Source of the DNA: Lymantria dispar
Lineage: Eukaryota; Arthropoda; Insecta; Lepidoptera; Erebidae
Reading direction: 5' to 3'
Assembly: GCA_032191425.1 (NCBI GenBank)
Contig: CM063462.1
Span: 11,669,186-11,733,185 of the forward strand
Length of the DNA stretch: 64,000 bases
Under the pieces are notes generated by a model that worked only from the letters and a program-made list of their open reading frames with translations, was not told the origin of the DNA and made no database searches. Numbering within the stretch: position 1 is the first letter of the stretch; each line of letters begins with the position of its first letter. Positions 31,057-42,287 of the stretch are shown piece after piece. The position numbers and the translations under genes were made by a program.

Positions 31057-32264
31057 GTAACATCAAGATTATCTAAAAACATAGGTGGGCACAGTTAATC
31101 CAAAAGTTAACTTCGTTAATCGTTAGTTAAAATATTAACTTCGATAATCGTCAAAGCGTTTAATTTGCGAAAATTTAACGCAAGTTAAAGTTAACCGTTA
31201 AAAGTTAACCATAAAAACTTATACTGTTTTTAGGCTGAGAGAAATAGATAAATTCTACAGCACGTAGCAGAATTATGGTGTCATGCATTTGTCCGCACTA
31301 GCTTGGGATACGCTACTGCTGGTAGCCGCAACAGCAATACCAAAAGATTCAACAATACTTTACGACGCTTTTTGATGTAATAACCAGGTGGATTATTAGT
31401 CTCGTTTACCGAAATAGCCTCCTGGCGGGACGACGCACAGAGGAATATTTATATTAAAAAGTCGGTCAAAAGTAGATTTCACGAACTATTAACTAGCAAA
31501 TCATGTCTTAACCGTAAAAATCAGCCCCCGTGCATCCCTTTGTCACACGATCAGTCGGAATATAGTCATTCTGATAATCGTATGATTTTGTTCTTGGAGC
31601 TCTGAAAATTTGCCTTACGTTTAAAGCTGAATTTGTGCATAATTTTCGTGGCTACGGCATAAGATGAAGGTATGTTTTTTACTTTAAAGTAAACTTTTAT
31701 TACTTTATCATTTAATTTTCGATTCTTTTAACGAGTTAAAAATATATAAATAATTACAATATATTTTTCTTAAAGTGATTATTAAAGGCATTTTTGTTAC
31801 TGTGTCGCGTCGTGTCGGGCAGAACTTTCTTTAAATATTAAAAGTACAGACTTCAAGCTATTATATAACATTGAATTTTGTTCCCCCTTCTTCCCCCATT
31901 TCATAAAAATTGCATTTAAGTTACTAAAGGTAGATTACACATTATTACCATTTTATTTATTTTGACTACTTTTTTCTATTTTTCTTAAGGAAATGTGAAG
32001 GAAATTTACCTGAAAAGCATTGTTTGTAATATTTCACCAATTTCTTGAAGGCAAAATTGATGACAAACTGGTATTATAGGAAAGGAAGCTCATGGAAATC
32101 TGAGAATGCTCAGGTCAATGCTGAAGCTTATAAATTCAGTTTATTAGTCATATAGGATATAAATTACCCTTTAAAAATGGCAAGGAAGGAGTGCTGAATA
32201 AAAGCCTTTCATAAAAGAAACAAAAGAACGCATACAATACAAATTTAAAAAAGAAATGGGAATT

Positions 32265-32465
32265 TAGTCGATGTGCCTAAAGCAGGCTATGGTAATACTA
32301 ACGACGCAAACACTCCCAGAAGATTTTTCTGACCCTGAAAAGGCATCACAAATTACAGGACTATATTTGAATATAATAAGATTAAAAATAATTTTGGAAG
32401 TAATTTCGAGTGGATTTGATGTCAATATTGAGAAATTCGACTAGTATGCAAAAGTTACGGCTAAG
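32265..32465 (+). pseudogene. Transib/RAG1-like transposase relic
   Basis: Two adjacent frames read KAGYGNTNDANTPRRFF and then ITGLYLNIIRLKIILEVISS followed by GFDVNIEKFD and YAKVTAKMDV. To my knowledge this order (G-NTND-NTARRFF, ITG, V-ISSG, EKF) is the conserved C-terminal core segment of Transib transposases, the family related to RAG1. A frameshift and stops show that it is dead. Only ~65 residues are preserved, so the family call is moderate. Confidence 0.5.
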
Positions 32466-32654
32466 ATGGATGTATGACGGATACCTATATCTAAAGTCTA
32501 ACTTTTTACTAGCTGCAGTAAAATGACGTTTCTAAATGTCATTCCGTAAAATAATGTTGACAGCCTAATCTCAATAGGGATGTGATTCAGTTCACAAAAG
32601 TTTACAGAATATCTAATCGTTCCATAGCTGACTCATAATGATCATACTAAAGTA

Positions 32655-33434
32655 TTTGCGCTGTAGCATGGTGCGGGTGACAGTTATGGCGAGTTTCGTT
32701 TCACTCTTGAAAGTTGCCGCGATTTATAATTATGATCTATTAATTCAGCTGTACCACATCGGTAATATATTAAATCACTAATAACTGTAGTAATAAAGGT
32801 GTACCTTCCAAATTAAACCCAACTAGAATGTTCTAGCCTACAAATCAAATGAAATTGAAAGAAAAAATAATCAAAGTGGTATGCGTATAACGTAACACCA
32901 AAGACGTATTTAGTGATGGGATGTACTACTACGAAGAATTGTCGATTAAAAAATAAATAAAAAACAATTTGTGCGCTCAATTTTTTATTGTTAAAAAGTA
33001 TACAATTATTACATATTTACTTCAATTTTTCATTCAATTTTAATCCTCTTCTAAACTCATATCAGAGTCAGGAACATCGGAATTGTCACTTTCATCATCC
33101 GTATCTGTGACGGATATTATTAAAGATGTCTCAATTATGTTATCAATACGGACGTCATGATCCCAATCAATAAAAATATGCCACGAAAAAAATATGAAAT
33201 ACCAGTTGTTTTGAATGCATTTACGAAACTTTTTAAAATTTTTGAACTATTAAATTAATTGAATAATTTGTATGAATATATTTTTTCCTATATATAATTT
33301 TCGTGACAATAATAAACAGAACAACATTTATTTATGCTACGAGTATAATTAGTGATAAAAATTTCATTGCGAATCGTCACATCCCTAGTCACCTGGTATT
33401 GACATGTGTCACCCGCACCATGCTACAGCGCAAA
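32655..33434. mobile_element. Non-autonomous derivative of a related transposon
   Basis: A 28-bp perfect inverted repeat starting TTTGCGCTGTAGCATGG is flanked by TA on both sides (32653 and 33435). On the minus strand (about 33155-33035) the interior reads DNIIETSLIISVTDTDD and ends in an acidic tail. This parallels the C terminus of the neighbouring Sailor-type transposase (HIIDEVTDRFVISVTESD). It is therefore an internally deleted copy of a relative, not of the same element. Confidence 0.8.
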
Positions 33435-33771
33435 TAGTATAAATTCTATTTAATATTAATGTAAATAAAAGGCTGTATAAACGTTGATCCTTTTAGACAT
33501 ATACAAGGTAACACTCAAGAAAACGCTCTCTCAAGTTGGTAGTACTGGTTTTTGGTTACGGTGCTACGATGACGCTTGACCGCCATTTTGTTTCGGTTGT
33601 CATTCGCTCATTCGGCTTCATACTTCTGTTTTGAGTGCATGAATAACTTTGATTTGCCCACTGCGCGTTGTTTTTGTTATCATTATTGTTAAACTTATGT
33701 TACGTTGTGTTTGTTTTTCATTACCTGTTTTCGTTAATCGTGTTAGTTTTTTTGTTTGATACATTGAAGAC

Positions 33772-35365
33772 ATGGATGCTCTGCCGAGCACATCGCAAGA
33801 TGGAGATACATTTTTATCTCCTAAGAAAAAAAGGCCACGTGTAGCTCTAAGTGCAGCTGAAAAACTTTGGGTCCAAAACGTTTACAAATATGTGTTTGAA
33901 GTGAAATCTTCAGAATCAAACATTGAAGTTCCAAAAACAAGTGAATGCGTTAACAAGGTGGCTGAAGTCTTGGGAATATCCGTCCGCACAGTTTATTCCG
34001 TTTTAAAGGAGCACAAGGAGAATGACAGCGAATCACCAAAACCTCCCGAAAAAACGGGCCCAAAACTTACATTTAAAGATAAACTTGATGATTTCACATT
34101 CACTGCTGTTAGACGAATTGTACATCAGTTCTTTCATAGAAATGAAATACCCACCATCGCAAAAGTTATTTTACACATGTCGTCACTCATCTTTTTATTA
34201 TACGTTATGTATGTTTTCTCCCATCCCATGTGTAATCTTAACCAATTAGGTAAAAACTTTAATCATTTTTAGGTGCTGCAAGTTGTAAATGATGACCCAG
34301 GATTGCCCAACTTCTCGAAAGAGACATTGAGAAAAATTATGAAGCATCTTAATTTCGAATTCGCTACTCGATCACGCAAGAGTGTGCTTATTGATAGACA
34401 AGATATCATATCATGGCGCCAGCGCTACCTGCGTTTAATTAAACAATATCGTAGGGAGGGAAAATACATATATTATCAAGACGAGACCTGGGTCAACGCT
34501 GGTACGTGTCAACTCTTAGTTTCTTCTATTTGTTCCCTTTTTGTTTTGATGTCGAAACTTATGATTCTTTTTTTGTTCTTTTCAGGTCATACTACAAAAA
34601 AAAACCTGGATTGACGGAAGTATTAAATCTTCTCGACAGGCATTTTTAGACGGCCTGACTACGGGATTAAAAAATCCCACAGGAAAGGGCAAACGACTCA
34701 TAATTAGTCACATAGGCGGAGAAGAAGGCTTCCTGGTCGACGGACTTCTTATGTTTGAAGCAAAGAAAGGTACAGAAGACTACCATGATGAAATGAACGC
34801 GGAGTGTTTCGAGGATTGGTTCGGCGGTATTCTACATAAACTCAAGTCGAATGCAGTAGTCGTAATGGACAATGCGCCCTATCACTCTCGGAAGATCGAA
34901 ACAATCCCGAAGATGTCGTGGACGAAAGCACGAATTCAAGAGTGGCTGACTACTAAAAATATTGCGTTTGAACCAAATATGGTCAAGGCCAGTCTCATAG
35001 ATATTGTGAAACAACAAAATCATACTGAGAAATATGCTGTAGACGAGATGGCTGCACAAAAAGGTATCACAATTTTAAGACTGCCCCCTTATCACTGTGA
35101 ATTGAACCCCATTGAGTTGGTATGGGCGCAGGTAAAGAGTCACGTCGCAAACAATAGTAAGACGTATAAAATGCAAGAAGTGAAAACTTTATTCCAAGAA
35201 GGAATCAAGAAAGTGACACCGGCTAAGTGGAGTGACTGTGTGTCTCACACTATTAAAGAGGAAGATAAAATGTGCCACCTCGATCATATTATAGATGAAG
35301 TGACAGATAGATTTGTTATTAGTGTGACCGAAAGCGACAGCGACAGTGATTTCGAAAAAGATTAA
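33772..35365 (+). pseudogene. Sailor-type DDE transposase, three exons, one frameshift
   Basis: Exon 1 (33772-34164) starts MDALPSTSQDGDTFLSPKKK and contains a helix-turn-helix (VAEVLGISVRTVYSVLKEH). Exon 2 (34273-34501) and exon 3 (34586-35365) follow introns of 108 and 84 bp with GT-AG borders. Catalytic residues are D in YYQDETWVN, D in VVMDNAPYH and E in LNPIELVW. There are 81 residues between the second D and the E, close to the DD82E spacing of the Sailor group. The tail is acidic (SVTESDSDSDFEKD). A run of nine A at about 34596 puts exon 3 out of frame; eight would restore it, so the defect is one base or a sequencing slip. It would cut and paste its own element. Confidence 0.8.
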
Positions 35366-36384
35366 TTAAATAACATTATTATGACGTTTTTGTTTCATTT
35401 TGAATGTACCTCCCTATACTTCCACTAAAAAAGATCAATCCTCTAGTATAGTAATAATAATAGGTTAAAAAAATACATTACAACTTAATATTAAATCTCA
35501 AAAAAAAAACCAAACTGATTATTCCTTTATGATTCACTCATTTAGCTACATCCCTATTTATTTTTCTTCAAAAACCGGCAACCCACAAAACGTCATTTTA
35601 CTGCAGCTAATAAAAAGTTAGACTACAGCATCCAATGTCACCAACATCACACAAAATATTGATACATGGAGGAACAGTGATAAAACATGTACATTATATC
35701 ATTACCACCAGAAAATAATTTTGACCAGTTTTTTCATATACCGTCAACTGCCCTGATTTTGCCTCGCGGCCTGTGTTTGCCTAAAATTAAGAAATGGTAA
35801 TGTCTTATTGAATATAATCGTTTGGAAATTATGACATTTGTCAGCTTTTAGAATTATTATCTGGCAACACTAATTTGGTGACATTATATTGGTATTATTC
35901 ATAATTTTCGACAGTTGTGCCTCAAACTAAAGTGCAACAAGTTGGTGAATATTAGTTTCGGAAAAACTTTTCAGGTAAGTCGTATAAATAATTATATTTC
36001 TAACTTGTGTTGATGTTATTCCATAGAGCGTTAATAACTTGATCGTGTGTCATTGTTATTGATGGAAAAAACACTGTATTTAGCGAGAAATATTAAAATA
36101 GGCAAAGTCGGGCAATTTTTTTGAATAAATTATTGTGACTTTGCCTAGGCTAGGGCTGACACCTTTTTCATTTACCGACATCAGGAAATGAATATATTAT
36201 GTCTTTTGTGCATATGTTGCGATATGCCATAACTTGTAACAAATTAATAGATATCTCAACTTAATCAATTTCTTGTTTTATGTTTTGACGATGAAAAATT
36301 ACATGTTGTAACGAAATAAGAATACAATTCACCACTCCTCGTCTTGCCCGTGGTTGTCGTATAATACAACTAAGGTAAGTTAAT

Positions 36385-37873
36385 ATCATATCGATATCAT
36401 CATTTTAGCTTATCTCCGTCCACTGCTGGATGATGGCCTCGCTTAGAGTGTGGCGCCTGCATCCAACGACACCCAGCAACTTTTACCAGGTCCACCTAGT
36501 TGGGCGTCCTACATTGCATCACACACATGGTCGCCACTTTAGAATCTTTCTTCCCCAGCGGTCGTCGAGTCATCGAGCGATGTGACCTGCTCATTGCCAC
36601 TTCAGCACGCTGATTCTACGTGTTATATTATGTTGGTTACACCCATTCTTCTGCGGATTTCTGTATTTCGGATTCTATCTCACAGAGAAATCCCAAGTAT
36701 AGCCCGCTAAGCGACTTTGAGCTTGGTTATGAGGCCTATATTCAGAGACTACGTTTTCGTGCCGTAAGTCATCACTGGTAACACACACTGGTCGTAGACC
36801 TGTGTTTTCAGACACTGAGGTATGTTGGACGAGAAGATTCTCTTAAGTTTCCCGAACGCTGCCCAACCGAGATGGATTCGTCGGCTGATCTCTTTCTCGA
36901 AATTGCACCAACCTAACTGGACTATTTGTCCAAGGTAAACATAATGATCGACAACTTCGAGAATCGCATTGCCAACTAGGAACGGTACAGGAATGACATG
37001 GTCATTTGACATGACTTTCGTCTTGTCCATATTCATTCGTAAACCCACTAGTTGGGATACCCTGCTGAGATCGTGGAGCATGGTGCTAAGGTCCTCCATG
37101 GATTCTACCATAACGACGATGTCGTCTGCAAATCGATGGTGGGTGATTTATTCGCCGTTGATGTTGATGCCGAGTCCGGTTCCGTCTAAGAGCTTGAAGA
37201 CATCTTCCAGTACAGTGGTTTTTTTTTTATTTTTTTATTATTGCAATCGGTGGCAAACGAGCAAACAGTACACCTGGTGGTAAGTGTTGCTGCCGCTCAT
37301 GGACCTTTACAGGGTCGCTGCTGTGGTGAATAGTTTCGGCGAGAAGACGTCTCCCTGTCTCTCGCCTTTCTACAACTAGATCAGTTTCGTAATCTTATCT
37401 CGGTTACGGACTGACATTGTGGCGCTCCTATACAAACACTTCAGCGCTTCAGCCTTCGCCCTCTGTTTGAATTTCTGATAATCCTATAATGTCCCAGCGG
37501 ATTTGGCTCAATTCCTCTTCCAGCTCGATGATCCTCTCGTCCATCCTGAGTGTCCGAATATTGTGTGTTACCAAGCGCAGGGTCGTTTTGATTGAGCCGG
37601 GCACCCCCGCTCCACCACTATCGGGCCCGCCACCAAAATAAGCCCGTAGGGTAATGGAGCTGTCGTGACTGGGGGCCATTTTTGTTCTCTTCGTCATGAG
37701 GGCATAATGCTGTAATCGCCACGCTTGGCAGGCGGGTTGGCGATCGCAGTGAGATGTTATACATTTCCCAGGAGAGAGCTGCTGCCCACTCTCCTGGTGA
37801 AACCTTAGTCGATTCTTACGACTTCCACTGGCAAGGGGTGGCAATAGTTGTATTCTTATCCCGTTGCCACACC
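36385..37873 (-). mobile_element. RTE-clade LINE, internally deleted
   Basis: Right to left: a 5' region starting TGTGGCAACGGGATAAGAAT, an AP-endonuclease start (RLVTHNIRTLRMDERIIELE, IRWDIIGLSEIQTE), a junction near 37440, and the RT C-terminal half (GLRMNMDKTKVMSNDHV, YLGQIVQLGWCNFEKEISRR, KTQVYDQCVLPVMTYG). The 3' end is CAGTGGACGGAGATAAGCTA then ATGATGAT. The endonuclease and RT cores are deleted between. Short ATATCGA-type matches at both edges may be the TSD. Confidence 0.8.
36749..37111 (-). pseudogene. RTE reverse transcriptase C-terminal fragment
   Basis: 120 codons in frame from MVESMEDLSTMLHDLSRV to PVMTYGTKT. This is the thumb-side region just after the catalytic box, which is itself lost in the disrupted sequence above 37111. 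The text below 36749 is degraded. Confidence 0.75.
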
Positions 37874-38117
37874 AGAAAGCAAGCATATATCGAAATACAA
37901 ATAACATATGTGCATGAGAAGAATGACTCAATATAAAACTCTATAACTCGTCTAACGTGCGTGGTATAATAGGTTAATTACGCCTACATTATAGTGGGAA
38001 GCTGGAGCCTAAAAGTGGGATATATACGGGCCAAAATGATGATTGTGAAGAAAAATAGGAGCTAAGAATTATAGTTAGGTACTCAGGTATTTAATTTTTG
38101 TTTCAAGGACAATCAAT

Positions 38118-40043
38118 ATGAACCAGTCACGAAGGAGATATAAAGACTATGATGAGAGCATGTTAAACATCGCAGTAAGTCTCGTACAAAACAAAAACAT
38201 TACGTCATACGATGCCGAGAAACAATTCGGAATACCTTGCCGAACGATTTTGAATAAAGTCAAACAAAAACATTTGAAATCTATTGGAGGTCCTACTAAA
38301 TTGTCACCAGCTGATGAACAAAAAATTGCTAGTTGTTTGATACTTTGTGGAGAATACGGATATCTTCTAACCTCCATGGAATTGAGGTCAATAGTACATG
38401 ATTATTTAGTCAAAAATGGCCTAAGTGGAATTTTTAACCATAAAATGCCAGGAACAAAGTGGGTTAGAAATTTTTTGAGACGGCACAGAAATATTTTGAC
38501 AATGCGTTCTACAACTAATATAAAAGAATATCAAGCCAATAAAAGTGTACAAGACTACATTACATATTTTGAAAATTTGAAGGTTTCACTGCATAATGTC
38601 AAGCCAGAAAACATAATAAACTACGACGAAACAAATTTTTCTGATAACCTAGGATCACAAAAATGTATATTTAAGGTAGGCACTAAACACCCAAATAAAA
38701 TACTAAATAATACTAAAACGGCAATATCTGTTATGTTCTCAGCTGCGGCCAGTGGAATTTTTTTTCCGCCATATGTGGTTTATAAAGCTGATAATTTATG
38801 GACAAATTGGTGCACCAATGGTCCTGAAGGAACCAGATATAATAGAACCAAATCCGGTTGGTTTGATGCAGATACTTTTGAAGATTGGTTTAATTCCATA
38901 ATTATTCCATGGGCTGAGAAGACTCCGGATCCTAAGGTCTTGATCGGAGACAATTTATCGTCTCATATGAATATAAGTATAATATCTAAGTGTCAAGAGC
39001 TCAATATTAGGTTTATTTTCTTGCCACCCAATTCCACGCACCACACTCAGCCTCTTGATGTGGCCTTCTTTGGACCGTTAAAGAGAGAATGGAGAAGAAT
39101 TTTAATGGACTACAAAGTTCGACATCCAAGCGCAAATACATTAAATAAACAGATTTTTCCTGAATTGTTGAAGATGTTAGTAGATGCATCAAAACTTACC
39201 CAAAGTAAGAATATAATAAGTGGATTTTGTGCTACTGGAATACACCCCATTAATCCAGAGATTATATTAAAGAAATTGCCAGATTATTGTAAACACCAAA
39301 CAAACTTTAGCTTTGACGAAACTTTTGTCAATTATTTGCAACATTTGAGAACTCCAGCTCAGAAAAAAAAGAAAAATGCTAATAAGAAGCTATTTATAGA
39401 GCCTGGGAAATCCGTATGTGTTAATGATTTATTGAATACAAATACAAAAAAGCAAAAATATTTGATGATTCCATCAGATGTGGTGGTAAATGTCGATAAA
39501 AATTTAAGACTCTCAAAAGACAAGAGATTATTTAGAGAAGTTTCTGATGTAGATAGATTTAATGGTAGCTCTTCACTGAAAAGTGTCGTGAAAAAATCGA
39601 GGAGCAATAGGTCTAGTTCAGAAAGCTCTGGAATGTACACTATTCATGATTCATCTTGTGATGGGCATTTTCTTACATCTAATAGTGACACAGAAACTTA
39701 CGTAGAAGAAATTCACGAAGTAATGGAATATGATCCCGAAAAAGAGAATAACAATTATGAAATTAGTATTGACAGATATGTGCTCGTTAAATTTGTTACA
39801 CCAAAATTGATTAAATATTATATTGGTTTAGTAACCAAGTACAATAGTTTTGAGCGTGTATATACAGTTAAATATTTAAGAAAGAATTCAAAAGGTACGT
39901 TTTATTGGCCAGAAGTAGACGATATCTCCGAGATAACTTTGCTAGATGTGGAAAAACCGTTGCCAAATCCACAAGTTGGTCGTCGAGGAGAATTGAAGTT
40001 TGATTTAGATAATCTGAGTATTGCTTTGTCAAAAATTTTTTAA
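38118..40043 (+). CDS. Tigger/jerky-type transposase, intact, 641 aa
   Basis: The ORF opens MNQSRRRYKDYDESMLN and is uninterrupted. Residues ~8-55 form a Psq-type helix-turn-helix (TSYDAEKQFGIPCRTILNKV). A second DNA-binding segment (about 60-135) is CENP-B-like. The DDE_1 catalytic core has D170 (NYDETNF), D278 (LIGDNLSSH) and D314 (HTQPLDVAFFGPLKREW), with 35 residues between the last two, as in pogo/Tigger DDxD enzymes. Residues ~375-530 are low complexity and basic. The last ~90 residues (YVLVKFVTPKLIKYYIGLV, YWPEVDDISEI) form a small beta-rich domain found in other insect Tigger-like proteins. The start follows a predicted 5' UTR intron acceptor. It should cut and paste the element at TA sites in the nucleus. 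Termini and ORF look intact, so activity is possible. Confidence 0.88.
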   Translation: MNQSRRRYKDYDESMLNIAVSLVQNKNITSYDAEKQFGIPCRTILNKVKQKHLKSIGGPTKLSPADEQKIASCLILCGEYGYLLTSMELRSIVHDYLVKNGLSGIFNHKMPGTKWVRNFLRRHRNILTMRSTTNIKEYQANKSVQDYITYFENLKVSLHNVKPENIINYDETNFSDNLGSQKCIFKVGTKHPNKILNNTKTAISVMFSAAASGIFFPPYVVYKADNLWTNWCTNGPEGTRYNRTKSGWFDADTFEDWFNSIIIPWAEKTPDPKVLIGDNLSSHMNISIISKCQELNIRFIFLPPNSTHHTQPLDVAFFGPLKREWRRILMDYKVRHPSANTLNKQIFPELLKMLVDASKLTQSKNIISGFCATGIHPINPEIILKKLPDYCKHQTNFSFDETFVNYLQHLRTPAQKKKKNANKKLFIEPGKSVCVNDLLNTNTKKQKYLMIPSDVVVNVDKNLRLSKDKRLFREVSDVDRFNGSSSLKSVVKKSRSNRSSSESSGMYTIHDSSCDGHFLTSNSDTETYVEEIHEVMEYDPEKENNNYEISIDRYVLVKFVTPKLIKYYIGLVTKYNSFERVYTVKYLRKNSKGTFYWPEVDDISEITLLDVEKPLPNPQVGRRGELKFDLDNLSIALSKIF

Positions 40044-40865
40044 ACATTGTGAATTTTTTCTGGTTTTTAATATGTTTTTTTTTTTTATTTACTTTAACTT
40101 TGATATTCGGCCATATAATTATCTACTTAAGTGATTCTGTGATTTACTGATTAATTAAATATGTACGATAAGCGAAATAATTAGTTTCTGCACGTTTTAT
40201 TTTGATCATTTATAATAAATTTGTGATGTTGAACTGGTAAGTTAGATATATAAAATTGATGAAAATTATTTATTTATCTTATATTATAATGTTAATTTAA
40301 AGATTATATTATTACCTGTCGACCAAATATTTTTTTTCGTAAGACGCTGATTTCTAATAATTTTAGGCACTCTTAATACTTTTTTTTTTTTAATAAAAAG
40401 AATATTCACTATTGTTTATTTTTTTTATGTTACTAACGACACAACCCTACAAATTCTTTACCAATGTATGGCGATAGCATAAAATTATGTCCAGACAGTG
40501 CCTAAGTACTTTTTACCTACCAAAATACCTCCAAAACGTATTATTCAAAATGGATCGTATTGTCTTTATATTAAACTACATTTTTGATTGTACCAGAATA
40601 AAAATGTAATTGTATATTTGGGACTAAATGTACTAGGCAAAGTTAGAGACATGTACTATGACTTTGCCTAATTTGTAAAATATCTCAAAAACTTTATTTA
40701 CATATTAAACTCAAGTAAAATAAATAACAAATACAGAAGTTTTGAACTTTTTCTACTATAAAATGTATACATAACATGGAAATCAAGCATACTTTTTATT
40801 TTATTTTACGTTAAAACAAAAAATATGAAAAATTCGTGCAAAGTTAGGGCATTTGACGGTAATTA

Positions 40866-41345
40866 CTCCTATGTGCGACGCCCTGCGTGAAGGCATTGCT
40901 CGTTGTGTAGTCCGATTGGGGCAGCCTAGGTAAGGGGTACCGACCGCCGAAGCTTTCCGGCCGGTGCTGGTGGAGTGAATGGATCGGCGGCACGGGGTGG
41001 TTTCCTTCCGACTGGTGCAGGTATTCACGGGGCATGGTAGCTTCGCTAAGTATCTGCACACGGTCGTAAGAAAGGGCAGTACCTTGAACTCGTAGCAATC
41101 ATCGCTGCCGACTATCGTTAGGGTGCTGCTCGACGGTGGAACTGGGACGCGGACATGGTTTGGAAGGCGAAGGAACTAGAACGTGGTCGCCTCCTTCCAT
41201 GTGGCAGTTATGCCACGGAAAGAAAGGGCGGATCGTGCGCGGGAGGAACTCCTCTTCGACACGATTCGACGCCGACGGCTTGGCCAGCGCAGCTGTTGTG
41301 GAACTTACGAGTGTGGCGTGGCGCGTAATTCAAACACACAAAATG
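40866..41345 (+). pseudogene. R1-clade LINE relic
   Basis: Plus-strand text near 40955-41070 reads FRPVLVE, RRHGVVSFRLVQVFTGHGSF and AKYLHTVVRK. A shortened C-terminal region follows (PRKERADRAREELLFDTIRR near 41215-41275). Large internal losses remove the zinc knuckle. It lies between the Tigger right end and the inner hAT right end. Confidence 0.7.
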
Positions 41346-41755
41346 ACAGCATGTCAATAAACCACTAATGTAACGGACTAAATTTAACGGAAGTTAACAA
41401 GAGCGTTAACGTTTATTGAAGTTAACTTAAAAGTTAATCCATTAAGCAGATGGTTAACTTCGTTAATTAACGATTAACGGATTAACAAGTTAATGCCCAC
41501 CTTTGTCTAAAAAGTTGGAATATAACTAGTGTGAAGTGTAAAAATAGGTGTTGGTGTCGTGATATTTTAACGCATACTTTTTATTGAGAAAGTACCGATT
41601 TATTTTAACTATTTATCTATATAGGTACTATGCGTACGATACACATTTTCAACTACTATCTTTTTCTATCTCCACTATCTATCGATCTCTATAAGGTTTG
41701 TTTGTTTGTCTATCTGTTTTGGGGTTATTATTACATGGAACTAATTATACTATAA

Positions 41756-41996
41756 TCATCTCAGACCATACACGTCCCACTGTTGGGCTCGGGCCTCCTC
41801 CACTATGAGAGGGAAATTGACCTACTGTAACACGCTGGTCAGACGTGTTGATATAGGGTTTTGTTTACAGCTTTCCTTCTCTTTCATAGATATTATATGC
41901 ATATTGTATCCCTTAGTCGTTTTTTACGACATCTGCGGGCAAGATGGGGGTGGTGGGGGTGAATTGTATTCTTTCTCCGTCACCACACGGAAGAAT
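41756..41996 (-). mobile_element. S1 SINE-like element
   Basis: Reverse complement of S1: GGGCTCGGGCCTCCTCCACT, ACGCTGGTCAGACGTGTTGA, CCCTTAGTCGTTTTTTACGA and CACCACAC at the right are all present, in order. It lies in the right part of the 13-kb hAT shell. Confidence 0.75.
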
Positions 41997-42287
41997 TATA
42001 CTATACTATATTATTTTCTCATTGACAATCTTATAAAAAAGGCATCTGGATCAAAATATAGAAAATGGAAAGCAGAAAAAAAAAATTAAAGACTTTTTTA
42101 AAGAATTTGCGATCGACCATATGGTCGAGACTGAGATATCTCTGTCTAGATTGACGAACTTGGCAAACTTGTCAATCGAGAATATACCTAATAACTGAAA
42201 ACATCAATTTTGAGAACCTCATCAGAGTCCGCCGATAGAAAGGCGAGAAATGTAAAATTTAATTAGTTTTATAAATAAATAGTTATT

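Larger units (their letters stand above)
32496..35623 (+). mobile_element. IS630-Tc1-mariner element of Sailor (DD82E-like) type
   Basis: Inverted ends GTCTAACTTTTTACTAGC (32496) and, at the right, the reverse complement GTCTAACTTTTTATTAGC (ending 35623) extend about 35 bp. The right end is followed by TA. The left is preceded by TAAA, so the left TA duplication is imperfect. It encodes the transposase at 33772-35365 and contains a 780-bp non-autonomous insert (32655-33434) in its 5' part. Confidence 0.8.
36310..38042 (+). mobile_element. S1 SINE split by an RTE LINE
   Basis: The S1 head (ATAAGAATACAATTCACCAC to ATACAACTAAG) ends near 36374. The S1 body resumes near 37890 (CATATGTGCATGAGAAG, CTCGTCTAACGTGCGTGGTA, AGTGGGATATATACGGG) and ends with GATGATT. 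The RTE lies between. Confidence 0.7.
35975..38107 (+). other. 5' UTR intron of the Tigger transposase, with insertions
   Basis: A strong donor TTTTCAG|GTAAGT (35974/35975) and acceptor TTTGTTTCAAG|GACAATC (38107/38108) bracket the region ten bases before the transposase ATG. An S1 SINE and an RTE LINE lie wholly inside, so splicing would remove them. The intron is inferred from signals only. Confidence 0.6.
35741..40859 (+). mobile_element. pogo/Tigger-type transposon
   Basis: Ends TA|CCGTCAACTGCCCTGA and (right, reverse complement) TA|CCGTCAAATGCCCTAA form inverted repeats with TA duplications at 35739 and 40860. Subterminal GGCAAAGT/ACTTTGCC motifs occur in both orientations at each end (36099-36150 and 40633-40672), as expected for transposase-binding sites. 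It carries an intact transposase. Its 5' UTR intron holds a SINE and an RTE LINE. Confidence 0.85.
31080..41505. mobile_element. Inner hAT-type element (10.4 kb with insertions)
   Basis: Left end CATAGGTGGGCACAGTTAAT and right end (reverse complement CAAAGGTGGGCATTAAC) share CA-AGGTGGGCA. They are flanked by perfect 8-bp copies of TCTAAAAA (31072-31079 and 41506-41513). Both subterminal regions are dense in GTTAA/TTAAC repeats (31100-31210 and 41375-41490). It holds a Transib-like relic, a Sailor-type element, a Tigger element and an R1 relic. An initial mini-exon-like ATGAAG|GTATGT occurs at 31664. Confidence 0.75.
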
